Of a stretch of 64,000 nucleotides of DNA, positions 22,831 through 30,375 are shown one piece after another. Positions within the stretch are counted from its first letter, which is position 1. The number at the start of each line of letters is the position of its first letter. The notes below the pieces were generated by a model. That model was not told the origin of the DNA. It searched no databases and worked only from the letters and a program-made list of their open reading frames with translations. The stretch is from Pseudonocardia sp. MH-G8 (GTDB lineage: Bacteria > Actinomycetota > Actinomycetes > Mycobacteriales > Pseudonocardiaceae), in NCBI RefSeq assembly GCF_002262885.1, contig NZ_NKYF01000039.1, positions 1 to 64,000 of the forward strand. Reading direction: 5' to 3'. The position numbers were made by a program, and so were the translations under genes.

Positions 22831-24312
22831 TCAGCGCGGACTGCTCGCCTGCACGATCCGGTCGGGGCGCACGAGTGCGGCCGCGGCCCGGCCCGCGGCC
22901 AGCCACTCCCGCAGCACGCCGTCGTCGGTGACGTCGATGCCCAGCCGCACGGTGCGCGCGCCGAGTTCCCGGGCACGGGCAGCCAGCGCGGCGTCGGGCT
23001 CACCGTCGGTCACCAGCGCGTAGCCGTCGCCGAGCACGTCGTCCAGCGGGGTCGGCCCGCGTTCGACGAGGACGGTGGGCTGCGGGCAGGGGGTGCCGGG
23101 CAGATCGGCGCGGTGGCGGCGCCGGTCGACGAGCGGCCCGGCCGGGTAACGGGTGGCGATCCCGCGCTGCGCACGCCCCCGTACCCCGGGCACCCGCAGC
23201 AGCAGCCCGGCCAGCGGGCGGCGCAGCGCGGCCGTGGCGTGCGGCCCGCCGGTCAACGCGCGCCCGACGCGGACGGCGCCGCGGATCACCGCCTCGACGT
23301 GCGGCGCGCGCTCGCGCTCGTAGGTGTCCAGGAACCCGGGACCGGCGCCGCGCAGCGTGGCGGCGAGCTTCCAGGCCAGGTTGTGGGCATCGCGCAGGCC
23401 GGCGCCCAGGCCCTGACCGATGAACGGGGGCATCAGGTGGGCCGCGTCGCCGAGCAGGAGGACCGGTCCGGACCGCCACCGGTCCGCGATGCGCGCTCGG
23501 AACGTGTACGCGGCGGCGCGCACCACCTCCAGCTCGGTGACCGGCACGCCCCACGCGGCGGTCAGGCGGGAAAGCTGGTCGGGCCGGGCCAGCGCATCGG
23601 CCGACTCGCCGGGGTGCATCCGGAACTCCCACCGGTAGCGGTCGCCGGGCAGCGGCAGGAAGGTCGCCGCCCGGCGGGGGTCGCAGACCTGGTCGACGCC
23701 GCCCCACGTCGGGATGCCGGATCGGCAGCGGACGTCGACGACGAACCAGCGCTCGTCGAACCGCAGGTCGCGCAGCCCTGCGCCGACCGCGGCCCGGACC
23801 GTGCTGCGCGCACCGTCGCATCCCAGCACCACGGCGGCCCGCACGCGTTCGGTGCCCTGCAGCCCGTGCAGCACCGCGCCCACCGGTCGCCCCTCCTCGA
23901 TCCCGACCAACTCGCAGTCGGTCCGCAGCGTCACCAGGGGGTGGCGGTGCAGCGCCGTGCGGAGCGCCGCATCCAGGTCGGGCTGGTCGAAAAGGTTGGA
24001 CTGCGGGTACCCGTGCACACCCGGCCCGTCGCGGCGGAACTCGGCGAAGGGGCGTAGCCGCGCGTCCAGCAGTCGAAGGCCGGTCGCAGGCCTGCTGAGG
24101 CCCGCGAAGACCGCCGCGAGCCCGACCTGGGCGAGGATGCGAACCGCCTCGTCGTCGAGGTGCACCGCTCGCGGGCCCGGGTACGGCCGGGGTTCGCGGT
24201 CGACGACCGTGCTCGCCACCCCCAGGCGGGCGAGCAGCAGCGCCGCCACGCTGCCCGTGGGGCCCGCGCCCACCACCAGCACGGGCACCGGCGCTTCCTC
24301 GTCCACCGCCAT
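22831..24312 (-). CDS. FAD-dependent aromatic monooxygenase (MhpA/RdmE-like)
   Basis: The 493-residue flavoprotein contains VLVVGAGPTGSVAALLLARL, the middle DGARSTVRAAVG motif that contacts FAD and NAD(P)H, and GDAAHLMPPFIGQGLGAG with DAHNLAWKLA at the second flavin site. This is the layout of group A aromatic hydroxylases such as 3-(3-hydroxyphenyl)propionate hydroxylase and polyketide hydroxylases, including a C-terminal thioredoxin-like tail. ATG 24312 is preferred because GGAGGG lies 9 bases upstream. It ends 10 bases from the polyketide synthase stop (convergent), and probably hydroxylates the aromatic polyketide to a hydroquinone. Confidence 0.82.
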   Translation of the reverse strand: MAVDEEAPVPVLVVGAGPTGSVAALLLARLGVASTVVDREPRPYPGPRAVHLDDEAVRILAQVGLAAVFAGLSRPATGLRLLDARLRPFAEFRRDGPGVHGYPQSNLFDQPDLDAALRTALHRHPLVTLRTDCELVGIEEGRPVGAVLHGLQGTERVRAAVVLGCDGARSTVRAAVGAGLRDLRFDERWFVVDVRCRSGIPTWGGVDQVCDPRRAATFLPLPGDRYRWEFRMHPGESADALARPDQLSRLTAAWGVPVTELEVVRAAAYTFRARIADRWRSGPVLLLGDAAHLMPPFIGQGLGAGLRDAHNLAWKLAATLRGAGPGFLDTYERERAPHVEAVIRGAVRVGRALTGGPHATAALRRPLAGLLLRVPGVRGRAQRGIATRYPAGPLVDRRRHRADLPGTPCPQPTVLVERGPTPLDDVLGDGYALVTDGEPDAALAARARELGARTVRLGIDVTDDGVLREWLAAGRAAAALVRPDRIVQASSPR

Positions 24313-24469
24313 TGCGTCCACCCTCCACCGTCACCCGAACGGCCCTGCGCTACTCCGATCGTGGATGGCGGAAATGCCCCTTGCGGAGCGGTTCGGGGAC
24401 GATCTTCCGGATCGTTCCACGAAAGTTCATCGGCACGTGGGTGACAGTTGCTTGCTACAGTCCCGCGCC

Positions 24470-26791
24470 ATGACGCGCTCCGCCGCCGCTCCCCCCGGCG
24501 GGCACGCCCCGGAACTCGGATCGGCACTGTCGTCCGGGCTGGGACTGCTCGTCTGCATCGCGGTCGCCCGACTGTTCGACCCGGGCACCGTGGGCGTGAA
24601 CGCCGTGGCGCTCAGCGCCACGGTGCTGCTCGCCGGTGCCGCTCACCTCAACCTGCCGCGCGCCCTCCAGCACCTCCTGCCGGTGGCCGGCACGTCCGCG
24701 CGCCGCCTCGTCCTCGCGGGGTACGGCGCCGCCGCCGCGCTCGCGGCCCTCGCCGGTGCCGGCTTCGCGCTCGTGGCGCCGCTGTGGGAGGCCGAGGAAC
24801 TGGCCGCTGCCGCGGGTCACGGTCCCCTGCTGGCCTACTTCGTGCTGGCCACGCCGCTGTGGGCGCTCTACCTGGTGCAGGGCAGCGTGCTGGCCGGCAC
24901 CGGCCGGTCGCGGTTCGTCCTCGCGCAGGACGTGCTCGTCGCCGTCGCGGCAGTCGTGCTCCTCGGTGTCGCGGCGTTCCTCGCGGTGCCCGGCGGCATC
25001 GCCGCGGCGAGCGTTGCGGCCGTCGGCGTCTGTGTGGTCACGGTCAGCGGGTGGCTGCTGCTGCGGGAGCTGCCGCGGGCGGGCAGGAGCTCCGCGGGCC
25101 GCGCCGTCCCGATCACGGTCGGTTCCGTGGTGCGCCACGGCCGAGCCGAGCACGCCGGGACGGTGTGCTGGCTGGTGGCCGTGTGCGGCCTCCCCGTGAT
25201 CGTGCTGGCCCACCTCGGCGCCGAGCCGGCCGCCGCGTACGCCGTGGTCTGGGCCGTCGCCTGGGCGCTGTACCGGATCACGGCGGGCGTCGGACGGTCG
25301 GTGTGCGCCACCGGGCGGGCCGGGTTCGAGGAGGCGCAGCGGGCCACGGTCCGGCGCTCGTTGCGCGTGGTGGTGCCGGCCGCAGTGCTCGTCGCGCTGG
25401 CCGCGCCGCTCGTCCTCGCGGCGTTCGGTGGGTACTACGCCGAGGCCGCGGGCTTCGCGCTGGCGCTGGCCGCGCTGTCGGCCATCCCGAACGTGATCAC
25501 CGCGAGCACGGTGCGCACCGCGAGGCGCCGCGGGCGCCCGGGCGTGATCGTGGGAGTGCCCGCCGGTGTCGCCCTGCTCGTGGTGGCGCTGTCGTGGCTG
25601 TTCCTGCCCCGGCTGGGGATCACCGCCGTCGGCCTGGCCTGGCTCGTGGCCCAGTCCGTCATGGCGACCGGCATCCTCGTGGCCACCGCGCCGTGGCTGC
25701 CCCCGCTGCTCGCCACGCGGATCGACGCGGCCCGCAGCGCGGTGCTGCTGCGCCGCATCGGGAGCGCGCCCTTCGTCGACAGCGGCATCGCGGACGCCCA
25801 GGACTGGGCCCTGCGCGAGCGGTTGGCCGGCGGCTCGACCTCCGTGGTGGTGGGCGTGGGCCCCGAGCAGGGCCCGGGGGCGCTGCTCAAGGCCGTCGAC
25901 ACCGCCCGCGGGCAGGCCGAGCTGCGCTGGCAGAACGAGGTGCTGGCCCGCCTGCACACCGACCCGCGCATCAACCACTGGTCGGTCCTGGTCCCGCGCG
26001 TGCTCGCCACCGGCGAGGTGGACGGCAGCGCGTACGTCGTCGAGTCGCGCCTGCCCGGCGAACCCGGCGCCGACGCGCTGCGCGATCCGGCTCGCAGGCG
26101 CCGCTTCACCTCGAGCGCCATCAGCACGATCAGCGAGCTGCACCGCTGCACGTCCAGCGTCGTCACCGTCGACGACGACGACCTGCGCCGCTGGGTCCAC
26201 GAGCCGATGGCCGTGATCCTCGCCCGCCTGCCCCGGCCGCTGCACGAGCCGGCCCGGCAGCTGGAACGGGAGCTGGTCGACGGGCTGCGCGGGCGCCGCC
26301 TCGCCGCGGGCTGGTACCACGGTGACTACACGCCCGGGAACGTCCTCACCGACCCCGACGGTCGTGCCGTCGCCGTCGTCGACTGGTGCAACGCCCATCC
26401 GCGGGCGCTGCCCGTGCTCGACGTCGTCACGTTCCTGATGCTCTCCACCGTGCTCGCCGACGGGGAGGAACTGGGCGACCTCGTCGTCGGGTGGGTGAGC
26501 GCGTCCCCGCCGCCCGCCCACGACCTCGTGGCCCGCTCGCAGCGCCTGCTCGGCGGTGCGCTGCTGGAACCGGGGCTGCTGTGCCTGCTCGCGTGGCTGC
26601 TGCACGTCTCGCAGTCGCTGACGAAGTCGCCGCAGTACGGGGCCAACCCGGTGTGGGTGCGGCGCAACCTGCGCAGCGTCGTCGAGCGCGCGCCCGGCCT
26701 GCTGGGCGGCCACGATCCGGCGGTCCCGCAGCCCGGTCGGTCCGTGGACGCGCAGGAACGCGGCCGGACGCAGGCCACCCCCGCGCGCTGA
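24470..26791 (+). CDS. Flippase-like membrane domain fused to an aminoglycoside-phosphotransferase-like kinase
   Basis: The 773-residue protein has two parts. Residues 1 to ~425 form 12-14 membrane helices with AVARLFDPGTVGVNAVALS, resembling polysaccharide flippases. Residues ~430-760 are soluble and contain an APH/choline-kinase fold: AYVVESRLPGEPGADAL, the catalytic loop WYHGDYTPGNVL (HGDxxxxN, near 615) and the metal-binding VVDWCNAHPR (near 635). The ATG at 24470 is the first in frame that fits. There is no stop or frameshift between the halves, so the fusion is genuine in this sequence. It probably couples phosphorylation of a small alcohol or lipid-linked sugar to export; no substrate can be assigned. 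Confidence 0.75.
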   Translation: MTRSAAAPPGGHAPELGSALSSGLGLLVCIAVARLFDPGTVGVNAVALSATVLLAGAAHLNLPRALQHLLPVAGTSARRLVLAGYGAAAALAALAGAGFALVAPLWEAEELAAAAGHGPLLAYFVLATPLWALYLVQGSVLAGTGRSRFVLAQDVLVAVAAVVLLGVAAFLAVPGGIAAASVAAVGVCVVTVSGWLLLRELPRAGRSSAGRAVPITVGSVVRHGRAEHAGTVCWLVAVCGLPVIVLAHLGAEPAAAYAVVWAVAWALYRITAGVGRSVCATGRAGFEEAQRATVRRSLRVVVPAAVLVALAAPLVLAAFGGYYAEAAGFALALAALSAIPNVITASTVRTARRRGRPGVIVGVPAGVALLVVALSWLFLPRLGITAVGLAWLVAQSVMATGILVATAPWLPPLLATRIDAARSAVLLRRIGSAPFVDSGIADAQDWALRERLAGGSTSVVVGVGPEQGPGALLKAVDTARGQAELRWQNEVLARLHTDPRINHWSVLVPRVLATGEVDGSAYVVESRLPGEPGADALRDPARRRRFTSSAISTISELHRCTSSVVTVDDDDLRRWVHEPMAVILARLPRPLHEPARQLERELVDGLRGRRLAAGWYHGDYTPGNVLTDPDGRAVAVVDWCNAHPRALPVLDVVTFLMLSTVLADGEELGDLVVGWVSASPPPAHDLVARSQRLLGGALLEPGLLCLLAWLLHVSQSLTKSPQYGANPVWVRRNLRSVVERAPGLLGGHDPAVPQPGRSVDAQERGRTQATPAR

Positions 26792-26854
26792 TCTTCACCC
26801 GTCCGATGGCCGTACCGGTGAGTAACGCGCAATGGCGGGCGTCGTTGAGTCGAT

Positions 26855-27772
26855 GTGCACCGTCGCTCCCGGGCCCGCTGGGCCGCCCCGGTCCTCCTCG
26901 CCGCCGTCGTCACCGCGGGATCGGCCACCCCGGCTGTCGCTGCACCGTCCGAGCAGGGGTCCGAGCAGGCGCCTCGCAGCTACGTGTCGCTCGGTGACTC
27001 CTACGCCGCGGGCCCGCTCGTCCCCGTGCAGACCGGCGTGCCTGCGGGGTGCCTGCGCTCCACGCGCAACTACCCCTCGGTGGTCGCCGAGAACCTCGGT
27101 GTCGCCGACTTCCGCGACGTCAGCTGCAGCGCTGCGACCAGCGAGCACCTCACCGGGCCGCAGAACGTTCCGCTCGGGGTCAACCCGCCGCAGCTCGACG
27201 CCCTCGAGGCCGACACCGACCTGGTCACCGTGACGATCGGCGGCAACGACATCGGCTTCGGCGACATCATCAGCGAGTGCGCGCGCCGCTCACCGCTGCA
27301 GCCCACGGGCAGCGCGTGCGCGGACTTCTACACCTCCGGCGGTACCGACGAGCTCGCGCAGCGGATCGACGAGGCGGCCCCGCAGATCGCCGCCGTGCTC
27401 GATTCCGTGGCCCAACGCTCACCGGACGCGCAGGTCCTGCTCGTCGGCTACCCGGCGATCCTGCCCGACGAGGGCCCCGGCTGCTTCCCGGTCGTGCCGT
27501 TCAGCCCGGGCGACGTGGCCTACCTGCGCGGCGTGGAGAAGGCGCTCAACGCGATGCTGAGCGACGAGGCCTCCGGTGCCGGCGTCGACTTCGTCGACAC
27601 GTTCACGCCGTCGATCGGGCACGACGTCTGCCAGGTGCCCGGCATCAAGTGGATCGAGGGCCTGGTCCCCACGGCGCCCGCTGCGCCGGTGCACCCCAAC
27701 GCGCTGGGCATGGCCGGCATCGGTGCGGTGGTCGCCGAGGCGGTGACCGACTCCGCGGTCCTCGCCGGCTAG
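26855..27772 (+). CDS. Secreted SGNH/GDSL hydrolase (lipase/esterase)
   Basis: The 305-residue protein has a Sec signal peptide (RRSRARWAAPVLLAAVVTAG, cleavage near AVAAP) and the SGNH blocks: YVSLGDSYAAGP (nucleophile Ser), TIGGNDIGFGD (oxyanion Asn) and VHPNALGMAGIG (catalytic His with Asp three residues earlier replaced by the V-H-P context). Several Cys pairs fit disulfides in an extracellular enzyme, as in Streptomyces SGNH lipases. GTG 26855 is the start. The 3' end lies within a perfect palindrome at 27761-27780. Confidence 0.82.
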   Translation: MHRRSRARWAAPVLLAAVVTAGSATPAVAAPSEQGSEQAPRSYVSLGDSYAAGPLVPVQTGVPAGCLRSTRNYPSVVAENLGVADFRDVSCSAATSEHLTGPQNVPLGVNPPQLDALEADTDLVTVTIGGNDIGFGDIISECARRSPLQPTGSACADFYTSGGTDELAQRIDEAAPQIAAVLDSVAQRSPDAQVLLVGYPAILPDEGPGCFPVVPFSPGDVAYLRGVEKALNAMLSDEASGAGVDFVDTFTPSIGHDVCQVPGIKWIEGLVPTAPAAPVHPNALGMAGIGAVVAEAVTDSAVLAG

Positions 27773-27780
27773 CCGGCGAG
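27761..27780. terminator. Perfect 20-bp palindrome spanning the SGNH gene stop codon
   Basis: CTCGCCGGCTAGCCGGCGAG is a perfect palindrome whose centre contains the TAG stop (27770-27772). It may act as a transcription terminator or as a dimer binding site. The following stretch to 28010 (about 230 bases) shows no gene. Confidence 0.4.
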
Positions 27781-28010
27781 CGTGCCGTACGGTCGGGCGC
27801 TACGTGATCGGTGCGAGTCGCGCCGCAGGGCCCTCGCGACCCGGTCCTGGTCCTCCGCGCAGGTCGGATGCCGGATGGTGATCGCTGCGAGAAGTACCGG
27901 ACGTCGCCGCGACAACGCCCACGCACTGCTCGGGCCGATCACCCGGTCGTGATTGCTCCGAGGATTACGCCACTGTCGCAGCGGCCGCCCTCAGGTACTG
28001 ATCAGTTCGA

Positions 28011-28330
28011 TCACCGCGGCCCGCTGACCAACGTGACCTCGGTGCGATCGGGGTCGATCGCGCGGAGGGTGACGACCACTTTCTCGTCGCTGACGCCGTC
28101 CTCGGGCGTCTGCGAGTGGTGGGTCAGGGTGAAGGCGAGCCGGACGGGTGGCTCCAGCTCCAGGTGCTCGACGGTGAAGCCGTTGACGCTGCCGTCATCC
28201 TCGTGCAGCTCGATGCGGTAGCGCACGTCGGTGTCGACGACGGTGGCGAACCAGCGGCGCATCTGCTCGGCTCGGTCCACGCGGCGATGGTGCGGACGAC
28301 GGTGACACTGTGGGGAACGGTGCTCGTCAT
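28011..28330 (-). pseudogene. AHSA1/SRPBCC-domain protein, internally deleted and frameshifted
   Basis: From ATG 28330 the frame reads TSTVPHSVTVVRTIAAWTEP, the start of an AHSA1-type protein, but the usual PRD.VFRA segment between TIAA and WTEP is missing. The family sequence then continues in another frame with EQMRRWFATVVDTDVRYR and LEPPVRLAFTLTHHSQT, and ends early at VSGPR. It is about 100 residues against about 150 in intact relatives such as the one at 28802. The reading is consistent with a degraded paralogue. Confidence 0.6.
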
Positions 28331-28425
28331 GGGGTCTCCTCTGCTCGGGTGACGAACGCGTCGAGGGCATCGAGGCGTTCGGTCCAGAACTGCTCGTAGA
28401 AGTTGAGCTTCTGGCTTGACAGGAG
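28327..28425 (-). pseudogene. C-terminal remnant of an ArsR-type regulator
   Basis: Minus-strand codons encode QKLNFYEQFWTERLDALDAF and end at a TGA that overlaps the ATG of the AHSA1 remnant (ATGA at 28327-28330). This matches the C-terminal helix of ArsR proteins that precede AHSA1 genes; the intact neighbour has YRRFWEGSFDRLDDHL in the same place. The helix-turn-helix part is gone, replaced by the promoter of the plus-strand ArsR gene. The identification rests on about 30 residues and the conserved gene order. Confidence 0.45.
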
Positions 28426-28454
28426 TCCTAGAGTAAACCCTGTAGTTAATTAAC
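28416..28454 (+). promoter_or_regulatory. Promoter and A/T-rich operator of the ArsR operon
   Basis: TTGACA at 28416-28421 is followed 19 bases later by TGTAGT and by the palindromic GTTAATTAAC (28445-28454), the most A/T-rich spot in this region. It lies 18 bases before the ArsR GTG start and is a plausible autoregulatory site. Element assignments are by eye. Confidence 0.45.
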
Positions 28455-28472
28455 CGAAAGGTTTGGTACAGC

Positions 28473-28805
28473 GTGGATGATCAGCTGAGCGTCGTGTTCG
28501 GGGCGCTGGCCGACCCCACCCGCCGCGCGATCCTCGCGCGGCTGGCCGGTGGCGAGGCCACGGTCACCGAGCTGGCCACGCCGTTCGCGATGAGCCTGCC
28601 GGCGGTGTCCAAGCACCTGAAGGTGCTGGAGCGCGCCGGGCTGATCAGCCGCGGGCGCAGCGCGCAGTGGCGGCCCTGCCACCTGGTGGCAGCGCCGCTG
28701 GCGGACGTCGCCGAGTGGGTGCAGGCCTACCGGCGGTTCTGGGAGGGCAGCTTCGACCGGCTGGACGACCACCTGCGCGCACTGCAGGAGGGGGAGCGGC
28801 CGTGA
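28473..28805 (+). CDS. ArsR-family transcriptional repressor
   Basis: This is a 110-residue winged-helix protein: VFGALADPTRRAILARLAGG, the recognition region MSLPAVSKHLKVLERAGLI and the wing SRGRSAQWRPCHL. No metal-binding CVC motif is seen, so it belongs to the non-metal ArsR group that accompanies AHSA1 proteins. It is the first gene of a tightly overlapping operon (28473-30356) and probably represses it through the A/T-rich site upstream. GTG 28473 is the start; its TGA overlaps the GTG of the next gene. Confidence 0.85.
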   Translation: MDDQLSVVFGALADPTRRAILARLAGGEATVTELATPFAMSLPAVSKHLKVLERAGLISRGRSAQWRPCHLVAAPLADVAEWVQAYRRFWEGSFDRLDDHLRALQEGERP

Positions 28806-29272
28806 ACGGGCAGCCGGGTGCGACGCGGGAGTTCACGATCGTCCGTGAGCTGGAGGCGCCCCGGGAACTGGTGTTCCGGGCCTGGACCGACCCGGAGCAC
28901 CTCACGCGCTGGTTCGGCCCGCGCGGCTGCTCCACCCCGCGCGCGTCCATCGCCACGGATGTCCGTCCCGGCGGCACCTGGCGCGCCACGATGGTGCTCG
29001 ACGAGACCGGCCAGGAGTTCCCCACCGGCGGCTTCTACCTCGAGGTGCGCGAGCCCGAGCGCCTCGTCCTCACCTGGCGCGAGCCCGGCGGCGACGACGA
29101 GTCGGTGGTGACCGTCGTGCTGGCCGACCTCGGGGAGGGCCGGACCGCCATGACCTTCCACCAGGCCGGGTTCACCACCGAGGAGACCCGGCGCGGAGTC
29201 CACGAGGGCTGGTCGAGCGCCTTCGACCGGCTCTGCGAGCACGTCACCGATCCCGAAGGGAAGAGCGCATGA
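28802..29272 (+). CDS. AHSA1/SRPBCC-domain protein
   Basis: The 156-residue protein has the START-like fold of the AHSA1 family: FTIVRELEAPRELVFRAWTD, LTRWFGPRG, RPGGTWRATMVL and RRGVHEGWSSAFDRLCEHV. These helix-grip proteins bind hydrophobic ligands. Paired with ArsR regulators they often act in stress or small-molecule responses, but the ligand is unknown. The GTG at 28802 overlaps the ArsR stop (GTGA) and its own stop overlaps the ATG of the DUF899 gene (ATGA). Confidence 0.83.
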   Translation: MNGQPGATREFTIVRELEAPRELVFRAWTDPEHLTRWFGPRGCSTPRASIATDVRPGGTWRATMVLDETGQEFPTGGFYLEVREPERLVLTWREPGGDDESVVTVVLADLGEGRTAMTFHQAGFTTEETRRGVHEGWSSAFDRLCEHVTDPEGKSA

Positions 29273-29931
29273 GCACGTCCACACTTGCGGCGTCCGCACT
29301 GCCGCCGGTCGTCACCCCCGCGGAGTGGGCCGTCGCGGCGGCCGAGCTGCGAGCCGCGGAGAAGGAGCACACCCGGGCGGGCGACGCGCTGGCCGCACGG
29401 CGCAGGCGGATGCCGATGGTCGAGTTCGGCACCTACGCGTTCGAGGGCGCCGACGGGCCGCGCACCTTGCTGGAGCTGTTCGAGGGCCGCCGCCAGCTGA
29501 TCGTCTACCAGTTCATGCCCGGGCCGCCGTGGTGCGAGGGCTGCTGCATGGTCGCCGACCACATCGGCGAGCTCGCGCACCTGCACGCCCGCGACACCTC
29601 GATCGCGGTGGTCTCGCGCTCGGCCTACCGCGACCTCGCCGCGCTGCGTGCGCGCATGGGCTGGCAGGTCCCGTTCCACTCCAGCGCCGGCAACGACTTC
29701 GCCGCCGACTGCGGCACGGGCGAGGGCTTCGGCCTGAGCGTGTTCCTGCGTGACGGCGACCGGGTCTTCCGCACCTACCTCACGACGGGGCGCGGGGTGG
29801 AGGCCCTGGGCAGCGTGTGGTCCTTCCTCGACCGCACGCCGTTGGGTCGCCAGGAGACCTGGGAGGACACCCCCGCCGGACGTCCGCAGAGCGCGCCGTA
29901 CCAGTGGTGGCGCCTGCACGACCAGTACTGA
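29269..29931 (+). CDS. DUF899 family thioredoxin-fold protein
   Basis: This is a 220-residue protein of the DUF899 group: RRRMPMVEFGTYAFEGADG, YQFMPGPPWCEGCCMVADHI (the position of the redox Cys in thioredoxin-like folds), SRSAYRDLAALRARMGW and a final APYQWWRLHDQY. The family is predicted to be thioredoxin-like and is frequently encoded beside AHSA1 proteins; its biochemical role is not established. It is overlapped at both ends by its operon neighbours. Confidence 0.82.
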   Translation: MSTSTLAASALPPVVTPAEWAVAAAELRAAEKEHTRAGDALAARRRRMPMVEFGTYAFEGADGPRTLLELFEGRRQLIVYQFMPGPPWCEGCCMVADHIGELAHLHARDTSIAVVSRSAYRDLAALRARMGWQVPFHSSAGNDFAADCGTGEGFGLSVFLRDGDRVFRTYLTTGRGVEALGSVWSFLDRTPLGRQETWEDTPAGRPQSAPYQWWRLHDQY

Positions 29932-30356
29932 TGCGCGACTGGGAGCCGCTGATCGGCAGCTGGTCGTCCTCCGGCCGGACGGTGGAACGCCCGGGCGAGC
30001 CCGCCGTGGAGATCGCGGGCACGGACGTCTACGCGTGGGGGCCTGGCCGCCGGTTCGTGCTGCACACGGTCGAGGTGCGGATGGGGCAGGAGCGGGTCGA
30101 GGTCCACGAGGTGATCGGCGAGCCCGACGGGGACGGGGCGGTGCTCATGCGCTCGTTCGACGGGCACGGTGGCACCGCGCTGATGCGGGCGAGCCAGGAC
30201 CCCGCAGGCGCGTGGCTCTTCACCGGCCCGAGCGAGCGCGCGCGGCTCGAAGTCGGCCGGGACGGCCGGTCGATGGCCGCGATCTGGGAGCGCCGCACCG
30301 ACGGGGGCACGACGTGGGAGCCCTGGATGGACATGAGCTTCCGCCGCACGTCCTGA
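29931..30356 (+). CDS. Conserved hypothetical protein (DUF1579-like lipocalin fold)
   Basis: The product has 141 residues. It begins RDWEPLIGSWSSSGRT and is rich in alternating hydrophobic strands (VYAWGPGRRFVLHTVEVRMG, GAVLMRSFDGHGG), resembling the beta-barrel DUF1579 group. The ATG at 29931 shares a base with the DUF899 stop (TGATG), so it is the last gene of the ArsR-AHSA1-DUF899 operon. No catalytic motif is seen. It converges with the polymerase-like gene at 30376. Confidence 0.65.
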   Translation: MRDWEPLIGSWSSSGRTVERPGEPAVEIAGTDVYAWGPGRRFVLHTVEVRMGQERVEVHEVIGEPDGDGAVLMRSFDGHGGTALMRASQDPAGAWLFTGPSERARLEVGRDGRSMAAIWERRTDGGTTWEPWMDMSFRRTS

Positions 30357-30375
30357 ACTGCGAAGTGCGCCAGTA

